A DNA stretch of 64,000 nucleotides from Ottelia alismoides. Its lineage: Eukaryota; Streptophyta; Magnoliopsida; Alismatales; Hydrocharitaceae. The notes under the pieces are model-generated. The model was not told the origin of the DNA. It was given only the letters and a program-made list of their open reading frames with translations, and did no database searches. The DNA is taken from assembly GCA_037367405.1 (NCBI GenBank), contig JAZKJV010005753.1:806001-870000 (forward strand), read 5' to 3'. This document shows, in pieces, positions 25,020 through 37,070 of this stretch (its first letter is position 1; every line of letters begins with the position of its first letter). Both the position numbers and the translations under genes were made by a program.

Positions 25020-25300
25020 CCTCTCCAACCCCTCATGCTCCTCCAACAACCACACGTCTCGGTAGGCAGTGATTATGGATCCCGATGGAAATAGTGATGT
25101 TTTTGATGCTGAGTATGGTCGGAGGGCTCCGACTGAATGGATTAATGGTTTCTTGCTACTGCATTTCATTGGCTAGAGACATTATGAATGGATCAAAGGC
25201 TGCTTACATTTTCTAGAGTATCGGTGAGGAGGAACCACCCATTTGTAGGTTGTAGCCTTGAGGGAGCTATAGAGGACCTTGTTGAGAACCGCCATCTCCT
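25020..25300. other. Short spacer, purine-rich on the minus strand next to LTR-D
   Basis: The first 30 bases read on the minus strand are purine-rich and sit where a polypurine tract would be. This may be the last remnant of an internal region. The rest is unassigned. Confidence 0.3.
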
Positions 25301-26240
25301 TGTTGGACATCCGAGCCCACGGTGAGCCATTGTGCAATAACTATTATTGCAAATATCATTCCCAGATCTCAAATGAAGATTAACTAATTTGTATAATAGG
25401 TCCCTTAGTACATTTAGGGTCATGTACCACGGCCATCTTAATGATCATATAGTTGTTGATTCAATTGTTGAATCATAGAGGTTGGTGCTTCGGATGAATA
25501 TCTACAGAGTTAGATTGAGAACTCATCAAGCACCATCAAATGATTATTAAGAAATGTACTCCATCTTGAGAAGAAGATGGCAATCTTTTCTCTAAAGGTT
25601 GATATATGACTGACCTCTTGATATAGGTCTTGTACATATGAATAGAGATTCAGAGGTGTCAGATTAGTTGTGTCAAAGAGTTGATTTAACGAGATCTAGA
25701 TAACCAAAGACCTATGACGTATGTTGTCAAGATATAGGCACACATTCTCTGACTGGAGACAGATGTGTTACTATATGTCTGAGGATGTATATTTGGCAGA
25801 CCAATAGGTTGATGACCTAACCAAGGTCTATACACCAGCGCACTGGTGTGCATGCAAGGGCATATGAGTAATACGATCTCTCAAAGGGATCATATAGGTT
25901 CATTATTGAACTGGAAGACATGAGCTCACTCATGAGATATTGGGAAGAATCAAATACTGTGCACATTCATCTCGCTTTAAAAGCTCGAGTGAATTTGTAG
26001 GTTTGATATATGATACTAGAAAGTATATGATCAACGCTGGGTATGATATATGCTTTTGAAAAAGTATATGATTGATACTGACTCTTAATAGTCAAATGAG
26101 AAAGTTAATGATAAAAACACTGAAAGAGACAACCTAAATAGATCTAAAACTTCGGTTTGTTCTTGATCTTCCAATATGCAAGATGTACAAGTATTAGGAA
26201 TAACTAAGGGTGATGTGATCATAAACGATCGTATAATTGT
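25301..26240 (+). repeat. Truncated Copia-like LTR (5' part)
   Basis: The sequence starts TGTTGGACATCC and then follows 53461-54400 closely: 'gagcccac.g.gagccatt.tgcaata', 'aataggtcccttagtaca', 'ggccatcttaat.atcata', and onward to 'gatgtgatcataaa.gat.gtata'. It stops abruptly at about 26240, where LTR-E begins. The missing 1.7 kb are not found elsewhere in the window. The truncation therefore most likely dates from the arrival or rearrangement of the LTR-E array. Confidence 0.7.
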
Positions 26241-29200
26241 TTTACAAGATTTTTCACGGGTCTAAAATACATCTCACACAAGGAGGAGATGCAGTCGTTG
26301 TGGTGTCCCACAAGAAACCCCAATTCAAACAATAATTAACCCACAACAAAGATCAAATAATGAAAAGCAATATGCGGAGTTAAAATTTATTATAACTCTA
26401 CAAAATATGTGTATAGTGCAAGTAGTGTAGTGTGTCGAACACAGGAAGCAAGAAGGTAAATCGGGGCTATCAAGTTCAAAAATGAATGTGATCAAGTTGT
26501 CTATATGTGCTATTTTTTGTGGGTTTTTAATTTTATATTTTTTATTTTATACTTTTATATTTTGATTTTTATTTTCTGATATTGTATTTTCTTTTTATAT
26601 TTTATATTTTTATATTTTCTTTTTCTTTTAAAAGTCATATAAAGCTATATATGATATATATATACACAAGAGAGATGAGAGAGAGATAAAAGTGGGCAAA
26701 AATATTCAAAATTCAAGAAATAAAATGTTTTGTGCTTTTTATATCTTTATAATGTTTTGTGATTTTTCTATATTTTTGCTAATATTTTTGGTATTTTTAA
26801 AGTAAAAAATACTAAAAATATGAATAAAATAAAAGGACAAAATTAAAATGGAGATGAAAAATATCAAATTGTAACAAAAATCCTCCAAAGTAATTTTAAA
26901 ATAAAGATAATAAAATATAGAAAATTTAAAACAGAGAACACAATCTAGATTTTTTATGGATTTTATAAATTTTTATAAAGTTTTTTAGAGTTTTTATATT
27001 TTTTGAATTTTCTTTCAGATTTTTAGTGGTCTTTGGTCTGAAGGTTAAACACACAAAAATACACAAGATATTTTTTTTTGAGAATTGTTCAAAAAGGTTT
27101 TATAATTTTTATGTATTTTCTAATTCAAATAGGGCTAAAAATGCATATTTTTATTTTTATAAATATTAAAATGATGCAAAAATGTGATATAAAAATATTG
27201 CGTTAAAGAGCAATGCCACAGGAACTTATGTTATTTTTTGGGATTTTTTAGAATTTTATAGATGCATGAAATAAATACAAACAACAAAAAGAAAATTCAA
27301 CACTGACAGGGGTATTGTTGTAAATAATTAAAAGTTCAAGGGCTAACGTGCAATTTTCCCATAAAAATTATAACTGAACAAAAATACTTTCTGGTCTGAA
27401 GAATAAATCCAAAACCCACAGGGGCTTTTCTGCAAAAACGGTAAGGCCACGTGCGTTGACACGCGTGCCTAGTTGGGACTAATTAGTAATTATTAGAAAC
27501 CTAAGGACTTGATAGAAAAATAACCAGAAATAATATAACTGCAATGAATATTTTCTGGAGTGTTTCGAAATACAAAAAGGCTCGAAGGCTTGGTCACAAA
27601 ATCACAACCTCACGTAAGGCGTTACATCAGATGACGTGGCTGAGGACCAAACTGTAAAATATGGAAAGTAAGGGGCATTGTGTTATAAATATTACAAAAG
27701 TTTAAAACTGCATATGAAATATTATAAAGTATTAAATAAATACACAAAATAGGGGGGGCAAGGGTGCAAAATACCTAACATCTGCAGATCCAACGGCGGA
27801 TGCTCTTTCACTTGCCACATGTCGCAATCTGGACGACAGATACCGCTTCACGAGCTATGGCTGGGATTAGATCCCAGATATGGATCGGACGATTCTGGCT
27901 CAGTGAATCCAACGGTGGTTGCTCGATCTGGGATGCCCTGATAATCTGACAACGGAGAAGGTTGATGGACGAACGAGGAAGACCTTCGCCGCAGCGAAGT
28001 TTCTCCGGCAAGATCTTCCTCCTCCGGCGATCCTTCATGCTCAAAAATGGCGCCCAACACTACTGTGGTCCTTCTCTAGCTTCTGGTGGCACCAAAATGG
28101 GTCGGCATCCACCGGAGCACGCCGACAGAGGCGGATGAGCAACACGGCCTCAGGTACCTCCGACACCCTGCAAAATGAACCTCCAGCTCATCTAAGTATG
28201 CGGAACCTGCAAGACAGAGTGAAGGAGTGGGATGAAATGGGTTGGGAGACGCAAAAAAGTGGCTCGTAGGAGCTTGAGGGATGGCGAGGTGAAAGAGTGG
28301 GTATCAATCGAGATAGAGGGATAAATTCAATTCCTACAACTATGGTGTGTCTAAAAATACAAGAAAAGTAAAGGGAAAACAAACCTCAAAGGCAAACATT
28401 CCTGAGATGGGCACCTCATAGCCGAGGGCGGGAGATGGAGGTGGAGCCGTTCCTTCGGCCACGCGAGGCGCTCCTAAGTCGGCTAGAGGATGCCCTGTCA
28501 CGGCCTCTGGTCCAGAGCGTAAGAAGGGAGGCTTTGCAAGATTAAAAGAGGGTTCGAAAATGAAAGGGAAAATTGGAGGGGGTTTGAATAGGATAACGAG
28601 CGGGTGAGAAGAACGAGGCGTGGCGGACAAATCGATGATCCACAGCCCGGGGAGAGCCCCCAGCATGAATCCTCGATCCAAGGGGAAGAGAAGTCAAGAA
28701 GACTTTGACGTGAAATGGTGAATGATCTTGCCTCGAAAAATTGCGAAATCGGCCAAAAAAACTCAGTCTAACAGGGGCCAGACCTTGGTAAGAGAGTTGA
28801 GCGAGGTCAACCAACAGAATGATCTGCCTGGTCCACGTGTACCAACCAGAAAATTCCTGGCAAAAAAGTTTTATGAATTCGATTTAAAATAATAAACAAA
28901 TTTGATTTGTTAATTTAAGTTATTAAATGAAAATGTTTATTATTTTATAAATTATTTTATTATGATTTTATTTATTTTTTCGAGGTTTAAAATTACAAGT
29001 TACCTTGTAAGGGCCATATATAAGTATATTCATCTATATATTTTAATATTTTATTTTTATTTTGTATATTTACTTTTAATAATTTTATTTATTATTTTAT
29101 ATATTTATAATTCAATTTTATACACTTAAATATCTTTTTATTTTATTTTTTTGATGTATTTTATACAATTAAATAAATAGAAGTATTATCTACATAAGTA

Positions 29201-29995
29201 TAAGTATAGGTATTTTACTTTTGTGTTTTATACTAGTATTTTTTTTTATGTTTTAAAGATGTTTTTATTCAAGTTTTAATATACACATAAATTATAAATA
29301 ATATTTAAAAAAAATATAAAATTATAGAAATAGTGAATAATAAATGAAATGAATATTTTAATCGGTATAAGTATACAAGAGGGGTCAAAAATCAACTTTC
29401 AAACTCTAACTCCAAAAAATATGAAACCACCTTCATTAAATAGCTTACTAAAGTTATATACAGTTAAAGATAATTTTGATACATTTCGAGTTTTTATTTG
29501 AAAGATACATGTCTGGGAAATTGGGACTTTGTAAACTTATTTAGAGTATAACTTTTTATCTATAAATTATTTTTGTATGAAATAGATTTTGTATTTTTTA
29601 TATTAAATTATCTACAACTTTCATGTTCAAAGTTTCTTTATTTAAAGTATAAAAGTGAAACTAAAAATAGGTCCCAGAATGAATAAAGAATGAATTAAAT
29701 AAAAGGAATTTTTTATTGTATTTTGGCCCTTATCTCCCCCTCATTTATTCCTTGTCGACCTAGTCATCGAGATGCCTAGGTCTCGGGGTTTCGGGTCATA
29801 AAGTATTTGCAATATTTTATTTTATTCTTTTCTTTTCTTTATTTTATAATTTTTGCTTTAAAAATCATATTTTATACGATATTTACACAATGATGCATGA
29901 ATGCTAAAATGCCTAAATTAAGCATATTTACACGCATTTACTAGAGTTTTGAGGCCAAAATAATAGAATAAAAATGATGAAACGGAGATTCATCA
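26241..29995 (-). repeat. LTR-E: 3' LTR of internal region 1
   Basis: Starts on the minus strand with TGATGAATCTCC directly after the purine-rich tract of internal 1. It ends at 26241, aligned to the TGAACGAG end of LTR-F, although here the TG is mutated. It has the signature block at 29725-29800 and a CACGTG at 27448. It also holds the paralogous empty site (cgagg, 28433-28437) for the solo LTR in LTR-F. ORFs inside it at 27808-28814 are short, lie in different frames and are not believed. Confidence 0.75.
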
Positions 29996-31965
29996 TCCCC
30001 CTATACTTGTCTTTGCCAGTCCTTAGCAAACACTTATGCAATAAGTGCAGAAAAGAAAACCCAAAGAAAAGAAAAAGAAGAAAATTAGATTGAGTTTAAC
30101 TATCAAACTTGTCTTCACAAAATCAAAGTCTGGAGCTCAAGTCCGATCTTTGAAATTCAGGTGTGGACGGAACCTTAATGAGAATCAGATTTGAAATCCA
30201 ACAGCCTTCGAGAATCCCAAAACTCTGCTCAAGTGCCCTCAATAGTCAGGCCTAAATACTTCAACTCATACACAAACCCTTATGACTATGAATCTGACTC
30301 ATACAGTGTAAGTGATGGTATCTCTCCCAAACTGAAATGACAAAGAGATTGACTTCTCCAATATGATAACCCAATGATTCCCCAATCCAATAACTCATTC
30401 CTAAAGGAGCGGGGTATTCCCTTCTAAGTTCAAGTGGCAGCCATCTCAAGAGGAGGGGGTGAAGAGAAGAATGGATGGTAACAAGTGTAGCTACCTATCT
30501 TAGGATGCAAGACCAGTGTAGTCAAGTCATCCAGCTGCAGGATCACATGATTTGACTTTAAATCTCAAGCTTGCTTATTGGTTATACAAATATATACACT
30601 CCGGCAAGCATTTTTTTGTACAGGCATGTCCACTTTTTTTGGAGTTTTTTTCAGATACTATATACATCAACATTTACATAAGGAGTTTTTCCTCTTGAGT
30701 TAGTAGACTATCCCTCTTTTGAAGCTTTATTGCAACCCACACTCTCCTGTCTTCAAAAATCGTTATCACCGGACAAGTTGAGGTGCACTTACCTCCCTAG
30801 AGTAGTACAAATGTTTCCACTTATGTGTGTCTAATACTGGCAAATCCAACCCCCTCACCACTCCAACTGAGTTGAGCCATGTGAAAGGTGCAGGTGACCA
30901 AGTTAGGTCATTATCAACAAGAGTCGTGTGTGTGCTCCGAAATAATTTACTCAGGCAGTCAAGAATCCATTGAACCAAGTCCTGTGATCCTCAAAGAATT
31001 ATGTCAACTAGACCTGAAGTACTTCAATTCCATCTCCTATAAGGTTCCTGTTACTTAGGTAGATTTAAGGTCCAACCAAGCTCCATTCTTCAGATTTTAC
31101 TTAGACTCGTTCAACTATCAAACTCAATCTAAAAAAAATGTTAATGCTATGCAAATGCTGTGCAAAATGCAGAAAAATATTTTTATGATGCAATGTTAAA
31201 AGATTTTGAAATTTTTATGGATTTTTAAAGAGATGAAGCATATTCATTTTTTTGGGTTTTTAAAAAGATTTTTCAAATGTTTTCGATATTTTAATTTTTG
31301 CAAATGTTTTTGGGATTTTTGGAAACGAAAAGATTTTGGCCAAAAATTAGGTAAAAATATTTACATGGGGATGCATCCTATATTTACAAGAATTAAGTTT
31401 TTAAGAATTTACTGAGGATAAGTGGTCAATTTTATAGATATGAAGAATTTTAGGTGAGATGTATATATATTCCTCAAACTTTTCTGAAAAAGTTTTGTAA
31501 ACAATTTAGAAAACTATAGTCCAAAATAATTTTTACAAATATTTTTACAAACATGTACATACATTTGAAAATCATTTCACAAAGGTTTTTCAAATAGTAT
31601 ATATAGATTTCTCAAATATTTTTGCAACCATTTTTCAAACCATTTGCACCTTGTTTTTCAAACATTTTATCTCACACAAGGAAAACAATTTTTCAAATAA
31701 ATTATTTTACAAAGGTTGAAAACATGTAACAAAACATTTTCCAAATAGTTTTCAAAATATTTTTCATATTTCAAACTATTTTTCCAACATTTTACAAAAA
31801 AATATTTTCAACTGATTTATTAATCAGTAAATATGAAAAGCATTTGAGAATAATCAACATCTTTTTATTAAGGGTTTTAATGAATTTTATAAGTATAATA
31901 AGCCATAATTATTAAGAAAAATATGAAATTACGAGTTATGGCTAAAGTATATACGGAATATGTAC
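29996..31965 (-). other. 3' noncoding region of internal 1
   Basis: This lies between the hairpin array and LTR-E of the minus-strand element. It begins at the LTR with a purine tract (minus strand caagtatagggggA type, 29996-30009). The 30370-31090 part aligns by eye with the 3' noncoding region of the plus-strand Athila (about 45090-45780). It also holds a 70-codon open stretch (30766-30978, minus) that recurs in internal 2. The 31450-31830 part is AT-rich with many repeats of a TTTTCAAA-like word. Confidence 0.55.
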
Positions 31966-31967
31966 GA

Positions 31968-32336
31968 CCTCCTATACTTAGCTTGGGTTATGTCCTCATA
32001 GATCATGGAAAAAAGAGAAGACATAACTCGTACTGAGTATAGAAAAGGTTAAAGAATAAAGGAATGGAGAAATGAATGAACAAACAAGAAGTTGACCGTT
32101 TCCCCTTATACTTAGAATCAAATAATCCTAAGTATAGCATACTGTACACGAAGCAGGGAGGGTCAAGAGATCCGAAGATAGAAAACGATAGAGAAGGATG
32201 TACGCATCACTCCCCCTATACTTAGGGTAAAAGAAGCCCTAAGTATAGGCAACAACAGGAGTAATGAAATGGAACAACGAATGAACACTCGGCTCGTCCA
32301 CTCCCCTATACTTAGGACAAAGTACATCCTAAGCAA
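31968..32336 (-). repeat. Array of polypurine-tract hairpins, internal 1
   Basis: Four inverted repeats, each beginning on the plus strand with ccc(c)(t)tatacttag and closing with ctaagtata or a decayed form, lie at about 31972-32041, 32102-32137, 32211-32250 and 32302-32336. Read on the element's own strand each ends in CTAAGTATAGGGG(G), the same word that forms the tract next to the 3' LTR. The first has a long inner stem (gttatgtc / gacataac). Confidence 0.8.
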
Positions 32337-32427
32337 GGCACACACGAGAATGGGGTGAATGAGCAAAACTGGAGAGGGACAGAGATGAACAAGATCGAAT
32401 GTACAACATAGATGGATGTAAAAAAAA

Positions 32428-33784
32428 TCAAGAAGGTTGAAAGCGAACCTTCTTGTGGGATTGTTGAGGAATATATCTAGTGTGGTGCAGGTCGACATCG
32501 AGGTCCTCAGATGACACAAATCGATCAGGGTCGAGGGGTTGTAGGTCCTCAATGGTCCTACGGTGAAGAGGCACATACAGATCAGTGAAAGAAGTACGGC
32601 TAGGTCCGGCCTTGGGAGTCTCGCTGATATCGAAGTGGAATGGGACGAACTCATCATCATCGGAAGAAGTGCAATCATTGTCATCGTGTGAGGTCTTGTC
32701 CAGGTCAAAAGCAAAACGAACAAACTCATCAGTGGAAGTAGTCGAACTCTGTTCGTCCTCTACAATCTCAACTGGATCATCTTTCTCATCAAAAGGATTG
32801 AATTCCTGAATAAAAGCAACAAGATCAAATTCGGCCTTTGTCTCATCAATATCTGCCCTTCTCTCAATGGTGTCGATCATGTAAATCTCGCGGATGTCAT
32901 CAACACAATGCCAATCACAGTAAGCGGAAACTCCAAGGTCTATACTTTCTGAGTTTTCCTCCTTGGAGAGGAATTCTCAAGTTTCATTATCGGTCATAAA
33001 GAAAATCTCTCTAATATCTTCATAAAGATCATAGGCCTCAGGATCAACCAGAATAGGTGTAGTCGCATCAGGTGCAGGTTTCTGATAGGCAGTAGGTGTT
33101 GTGATGACCACTTCGCTCATGTCAACAGGACGGAAGCGAATCTCTCCTGATCCATAATCAATAACGATCCTCGTAGAGGCGAGGAATGGTCATCCCAGGA
33201 TGATTGGAGGAAACTCCCATGTGGAAGTCTCCATGGGCAATACGACAAAATCAACTTTGTATCTCGTGCCGTGAATCGATATGACGACATTTTCAAGGAT
33301 ACCTTTCATCCTCTTAATAGATCCATCAGCAAACTAAACTATCATGCTGGTTTTCTTGAGAAGCCCTAAGTGAAGAGACTATACCAGCGAGAAGGGTAAT
33401 ATGCTAATCGAAGCACCGCCGTCGAGGAGAGTGTGATCACATGTGAAGTCAGAGAAGGTGCAGCTAATGAAAGGTATGCAGTGTTCCTCTTCCTAGGAAT
33501 AGGACGGTGTGTGATGTCATGGGCAGTGGCCATGGTCAAAATATGATGCTCAGATCTGCTCCTCTACTTTCTCTTCTTGGGAAGTGGAACAGATATATCA
33601 GTCATGACCTGTTGAAGTGGGGTACGGATGATATCATGAATAGTGGCCACCACTTTGGGTTTAGTCAACAATTTTTAAAATTTTTGGACCTCCTCTATAT
33701 AAGGGAGGAAGTCGGAATCAACATATACATGAGGAATGCCAAGAGCAGTCTGTAGAGCAGCATCCTCAAGGTCAAAGGTGGGAC
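32428..33784 (-). pseudogene. Gag-Pro polyprotein of internal 1, 3' portion (protease and acidic tail)
   Basis: This is the downstream part of the coding region split by the Athila insertion; the upstream part is at 49394-49875. It holds a retroviral-type aspartic protease with active site DGGAS (Asp codon complementary to 33421-33423). A 150-residue acidic, Asp/Ser-rich stretch follows (32428-32880, 'EQSSTTSTDEFV') and ends 'KKVRFQPS' at a stop. The sequence after the stop is the hairpin array, so no reverse transcriptase was ever encoded in this copy. Frame breaks lie between protease and tail. Confidence 0.75.
33780..33784 (+). repeat. Target site duplication of the Athila insertion, left copy (GGGAC)
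   Basis: GGGAC precedes the TGATG start of the LTR and is repeated exactly at 49389-49393. The uninserted paralogue at 62257-62261 has GGGAC once. Confidence 0.95.
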
Positions 33785-34648
33785 TGATGAATCTCGTATT
33801 CATCACTCTAAATCTCATTTATTAAGCTCAAATCCCTAAAAATCAACAGCATTCTGGCATCTATTTTGCATAATTAGCATTCTTGCATGTTTTCATAAGA
33901 ATTGCATTTTAGCACAAAAATCTGCATAAAATAAGAAGCCAAAAATCCAAGCCAAAATGACCTGTAAATAAGCCTAACTTCCCGGATTTTTAACACATTC
34001 ATGCTAACTCCAAATGACTCAAAACCACTTCCACTGTGTACATATCATTAACAAGAATAAAGGAAAAATACAAAAAAATAACTAACCCAAATAAGTGGAC
34101 CAAAAACCCAAACCCTAATTTCAGGATTTTCGGACTAAAAGCCACATATCTTCTCCATCCAGTGTCCGATTTAATCCTACTCACTTTTGAACTAATGTAC
34201 ATTCAATTACCTTCAAAACAAGACCAAGTTCAAGTGAATCGGAGCTCATATGTGAAAGTTGGGTTTTGGGCCTCTTTTATACATTGTATATTTTCGCGGT
34301 TTTGACCTTGTATTTTATGTATATATTTTCTTGATCAATAAAAATCCAAAAAAAATTAGATTAATGTGTCTTTATTTATATTTGATTTTACCGTAATTTT
34401 TCCAGATTTTTATCGTGTTTAAAAATAACATAAAAATTATAAAACCCAAAAATCAAGGTATTCTATGTACATAGGATACCCCAAAAATTCACTTTTTACA
34501 TTTGACCGATTTTGGCGTTGATGTCTTCATGAAAGTTGTAGATCTCATGGAGACGAGCAATTTTTGTGAAGAAAGTTTTTCGATCCGAGGTCATTTACTA
34601 TTTATTTTCGATTTTACAAGATGATTATTCTCCGAATTTTCTGGTGTC

Positions 34649-34785
34649 GACACGTGGCAGCCCCAGAGGCCGCCACGTGTCAGCCATTTTTGGCACTTTT
34701 ATATATATTCGTTTTAAAAAAAAAATTAATACGAAGCACGTGCGTCGCACGTGCCTCCACCGGCCCCCTTTTTTCCGCCACGTGT
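34649..34785 (+). promoter_or_regulatory. G-box cluster upstream of the LTR TATA box
   Basis: CACGTG palindromes occur at 34651, 34674, 34737, 34748 and 34779. The first two (gACACGTGGCA and GCCACGTGTCA) form an inverted repeat. The 34737/34748 pair is a dyad with 11-bp spacing. G-boxes of the CACGTGGC/CACGTGTC type are bound by bZIP and bHLH factors (ABA and light response); a role in driving this element is inference. Confidence 0.6.
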
Positions 34786-35030
34786 CGCAAGCAGGGCCGC
34801 CCGATCTCGGCCGATCGGACGGCCCCTGCTCGTCTTCTTCCTCCGGCTTCACCTTTCCCAAATCAGAGATCCGCCGCCCGCGAATCTCGCCAACTCCGCC
34901 CCGCGTATCTCGCCGACGCCAATCACATCCCCATCTCCGATCCCCTTCAGATCTTCACGCCCTCGTCAAATCCTTCACGGATCCCCTTCGATCAACCCAC
35001 CTCCTTCCATCTCCGACGCTCCCTCAACCC

Positions 35031-35040
35031 TATAAAAAAA
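35031..35040 (+). promoter_or_regulatory. LTR TATA box
   Basis: TATAAAAAAA lies 250-380 bp downstream of the G-box cluster and is followed at 35232-35270 by a (CT)n stretch, a common feature of plant leaders. The 3' LTR copy is at about 47350. Confidence 0.6.
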
Positions 35041-35918
35041 CCTCCGCCACCCACGAAAGCCACATCCGCCGTTTAATCCCTTCGAACCTCCTCTCCGGTA
35101 GTGACAGGACCGGCGAGCCCCTCCATCGGAGTGATCCGAGGTCTTCAGACCTCGTCGCAGCTCCGCCCCGAGCGCCGCTGCTCGCTCCGGCCTCGCCAAC
35201 GCCGTCGAGCCGATCTTCTTCCAGGTATACCCTCTCTCTCTCTCCCTCTCTCTCTATCTCTCTCTCTCGCTGTCTACGCCGCCTCGCCGCTACCACGACC
35301 GACGACCACCAAGGACGATACCTCCGCCTCCAACACCACGGCTACTCCGCCTCGACCTTCGATCGTCGCCAACACCTGCAACAACCTCCAGCTGCTCCGC
35401 CTCGCCACGACGGTTATCTCCGCCACCTCCAGCTCCGCCTCGACTCCACCAGCTTCGACTGCTGCCCCAGCTTCCACCAGAAGCTTCGTCAACACCAACG
35501 ACTATATCATCTCCGCCACGACTACTCCGCCTCGCTACGCCGTCATCGACCATCGCTGCGCCGGCCGTGTGTCGGCCCTACCACCAAGCCACCGTCATCC
35601 TCCAGCTCGGCCATCTTCAACGACGACAACCTTCGAGCAACTCCACCAGGCCGAGCCACTGTCGCCGTTCTCCTCGGCCGTGTCCAACCGCATCTCCGCC
35701 GACTCCAGGAACTGCTCCACCCTTCCCCGACTCCGCCATCGCCGTCTCTTCGTCTCCTTCGACACGTCTTCGTCTCCGCCAGACAGCAGCCTGCTGCTTC
35801 ATCCACCAACGCCGCAGGTCAACACCCTCCACCGACCTCCTCCGCCGCAACCATCCGCCACTACCGCCTTGAGCCGCAGACCGGGCCCGTCAGCCCGAGG
35901 CCCCCCGCACGCCCCTCG

Positions 35919-36061
35919 CACGTGCGTGGGGGAACGTCCCAGTCAACCCCAGGGGTCACGTGCTACGCACGTGCCCCTTGGGCAAATTACAAGGAGCCCC
36001 TCGGCCTTTCCCTTATTCGCTGATCAGTACCCGCCGACCAGAGGCACGTGTAGTGCACGTG
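35919..36061 (+). promoter_or_regulatory. Second G-box dyad cluster in the LTR
   Basis: CACGTG at 35919, a pair at 35957/35968 and a pair at 36045/36056. Each pair has two palindromes 11 bp apart, inside a larger imperfect inverted repeat (ggggtCACGTG...CACGTGcccc, gagGCACGTG...GCACGTGCCctc). They lie downstream of the presumed transcription start, so in RNA they would form hairpins. Confidence 0.55.
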
Positions 36062-37070
36062 CCCTCTGGTGATTTTGCAGCCATACCCTCCGGGGTATAG
36101 GTAATTTCAAACAAGCCCCCCCTGCTTTTATATTTTATTAATCTATTGCATCTGGACCCCTGTGTTCCCCCTCAGTTTTGAACACTTTCTCTACATTATT
36201 TTATCACTCTAAAAATAGCATGATGTTTGTTAATTGACTCTCTACACTTTGACATGTTGTGGGTATTTTTGTGACAGACGGTTAATTAATAAATAATTGT
36301 TTTGTGAAAATTGGTGTATTTTACCCATTTTCTGCTCTGAAATTGATAATTGATTAACCGTTGCCCTAAAAATTCTCGAAAAATCACATCTCGTAGAGTT
36401 AATTATTCTTAACATTGTGCCCAAAAAGATTTAGATTTGCATGCATATTTTATCCTGTAAAAATCATTTTGCACATTTTACTATTTAATTTTTAGTAGGT
36501 ATTAAACCCCACATTTTCGAGGTTTAGGATTTTTCTGAGATCCGTCACCTAGTGATAGATCTCACATAATTTTGATTCTCGAAAATAAGTAGGTTTGATA
36601 TTTATTAAAATTAAATATTAAAAATCATTTTGTTTGCATTTAAAAATCCATAAAAAATTCATATTGCATCCAAAAATTCCAAAAAAATTACAATGCACTC
36701 ATTTCATTATAGTTTACATTGTGGCCAAGTTTCGTATTTTTCGGACATCATTTGAACGTAATTTACATTTTAGTCCCTAAAATAAGGTCAAAGTTGCATA
36801 TTGCACCCTATATTACATTGAAAATTCTAAAAAAAAAAAGACCGCCTCGAAAACCGAACACGAACGTTGATAGACTTAATTCTAGGTTGTTCCTTTGCCT
36901 CCTTGTGATCGACCTTGGGACTTGCCCAAGTAAAATATACATAAAACCACGAGATTGAAACTTGCATAATTTATTTGTGGTTAATTTCTTGATCGTTTCC
37001 GATTGCCGCCTACAACGCACAACACGATAAAAACAACTTCTTAAAAGCCGGCATTTTCGGATTCGTCAGA

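Larger units (their letters stand above)
33785..37068 (+). repeat. Athila 5' LTR
   Basis: The LTR begins TGATGAATCTCGTATTCATC, itself a short inverted repeat, and ends TTCGTCA. Its first 850 bp are AT-rich. A GC-rich segment at 34640-36080 follows, carrying ten CACGTG words, a TATA box and a CT microsatellite, then an AT-rich tail. Two long overlapping ORFs (34566-36023 and 35101-36072) cover the GC-rich part but encode only Ser/Pro/Arg-rich low-complexity sequence and are not considered genes. Confidence 0.93.

Noticed and set aside
31968..32336. CRISPR-like or tRNA-cluster reading of the regularly spaced hairpins
   Set aside because: The genome is eukaryotic, units are inverted repeats with variable spacers that are not unique captured sequences, and the shared word is the element's own purine tract.
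32163..32729. 188-codon minus-strand ORF
   Set aside because: It overlaps the acidic Gag-Pro tail in another frame and runs into the hairpin array. The Gag-Pro frame (32428-32880) is the one shared with internal 2.
34566..36072. Two long overlapping plus-strand ORFs (485 and 323 codons) in the Athila LTR, repeated at 46912-48391
   Set aside because: They encode low-complexity Ser/Pro/Arg/Thr-rich sequence in two frames at once, lie across the TATA box and CT run, and both strands are open here because the segment is GC-rich. Presence in both LTRs means nothing, as the LTRs are recent copies of one template.
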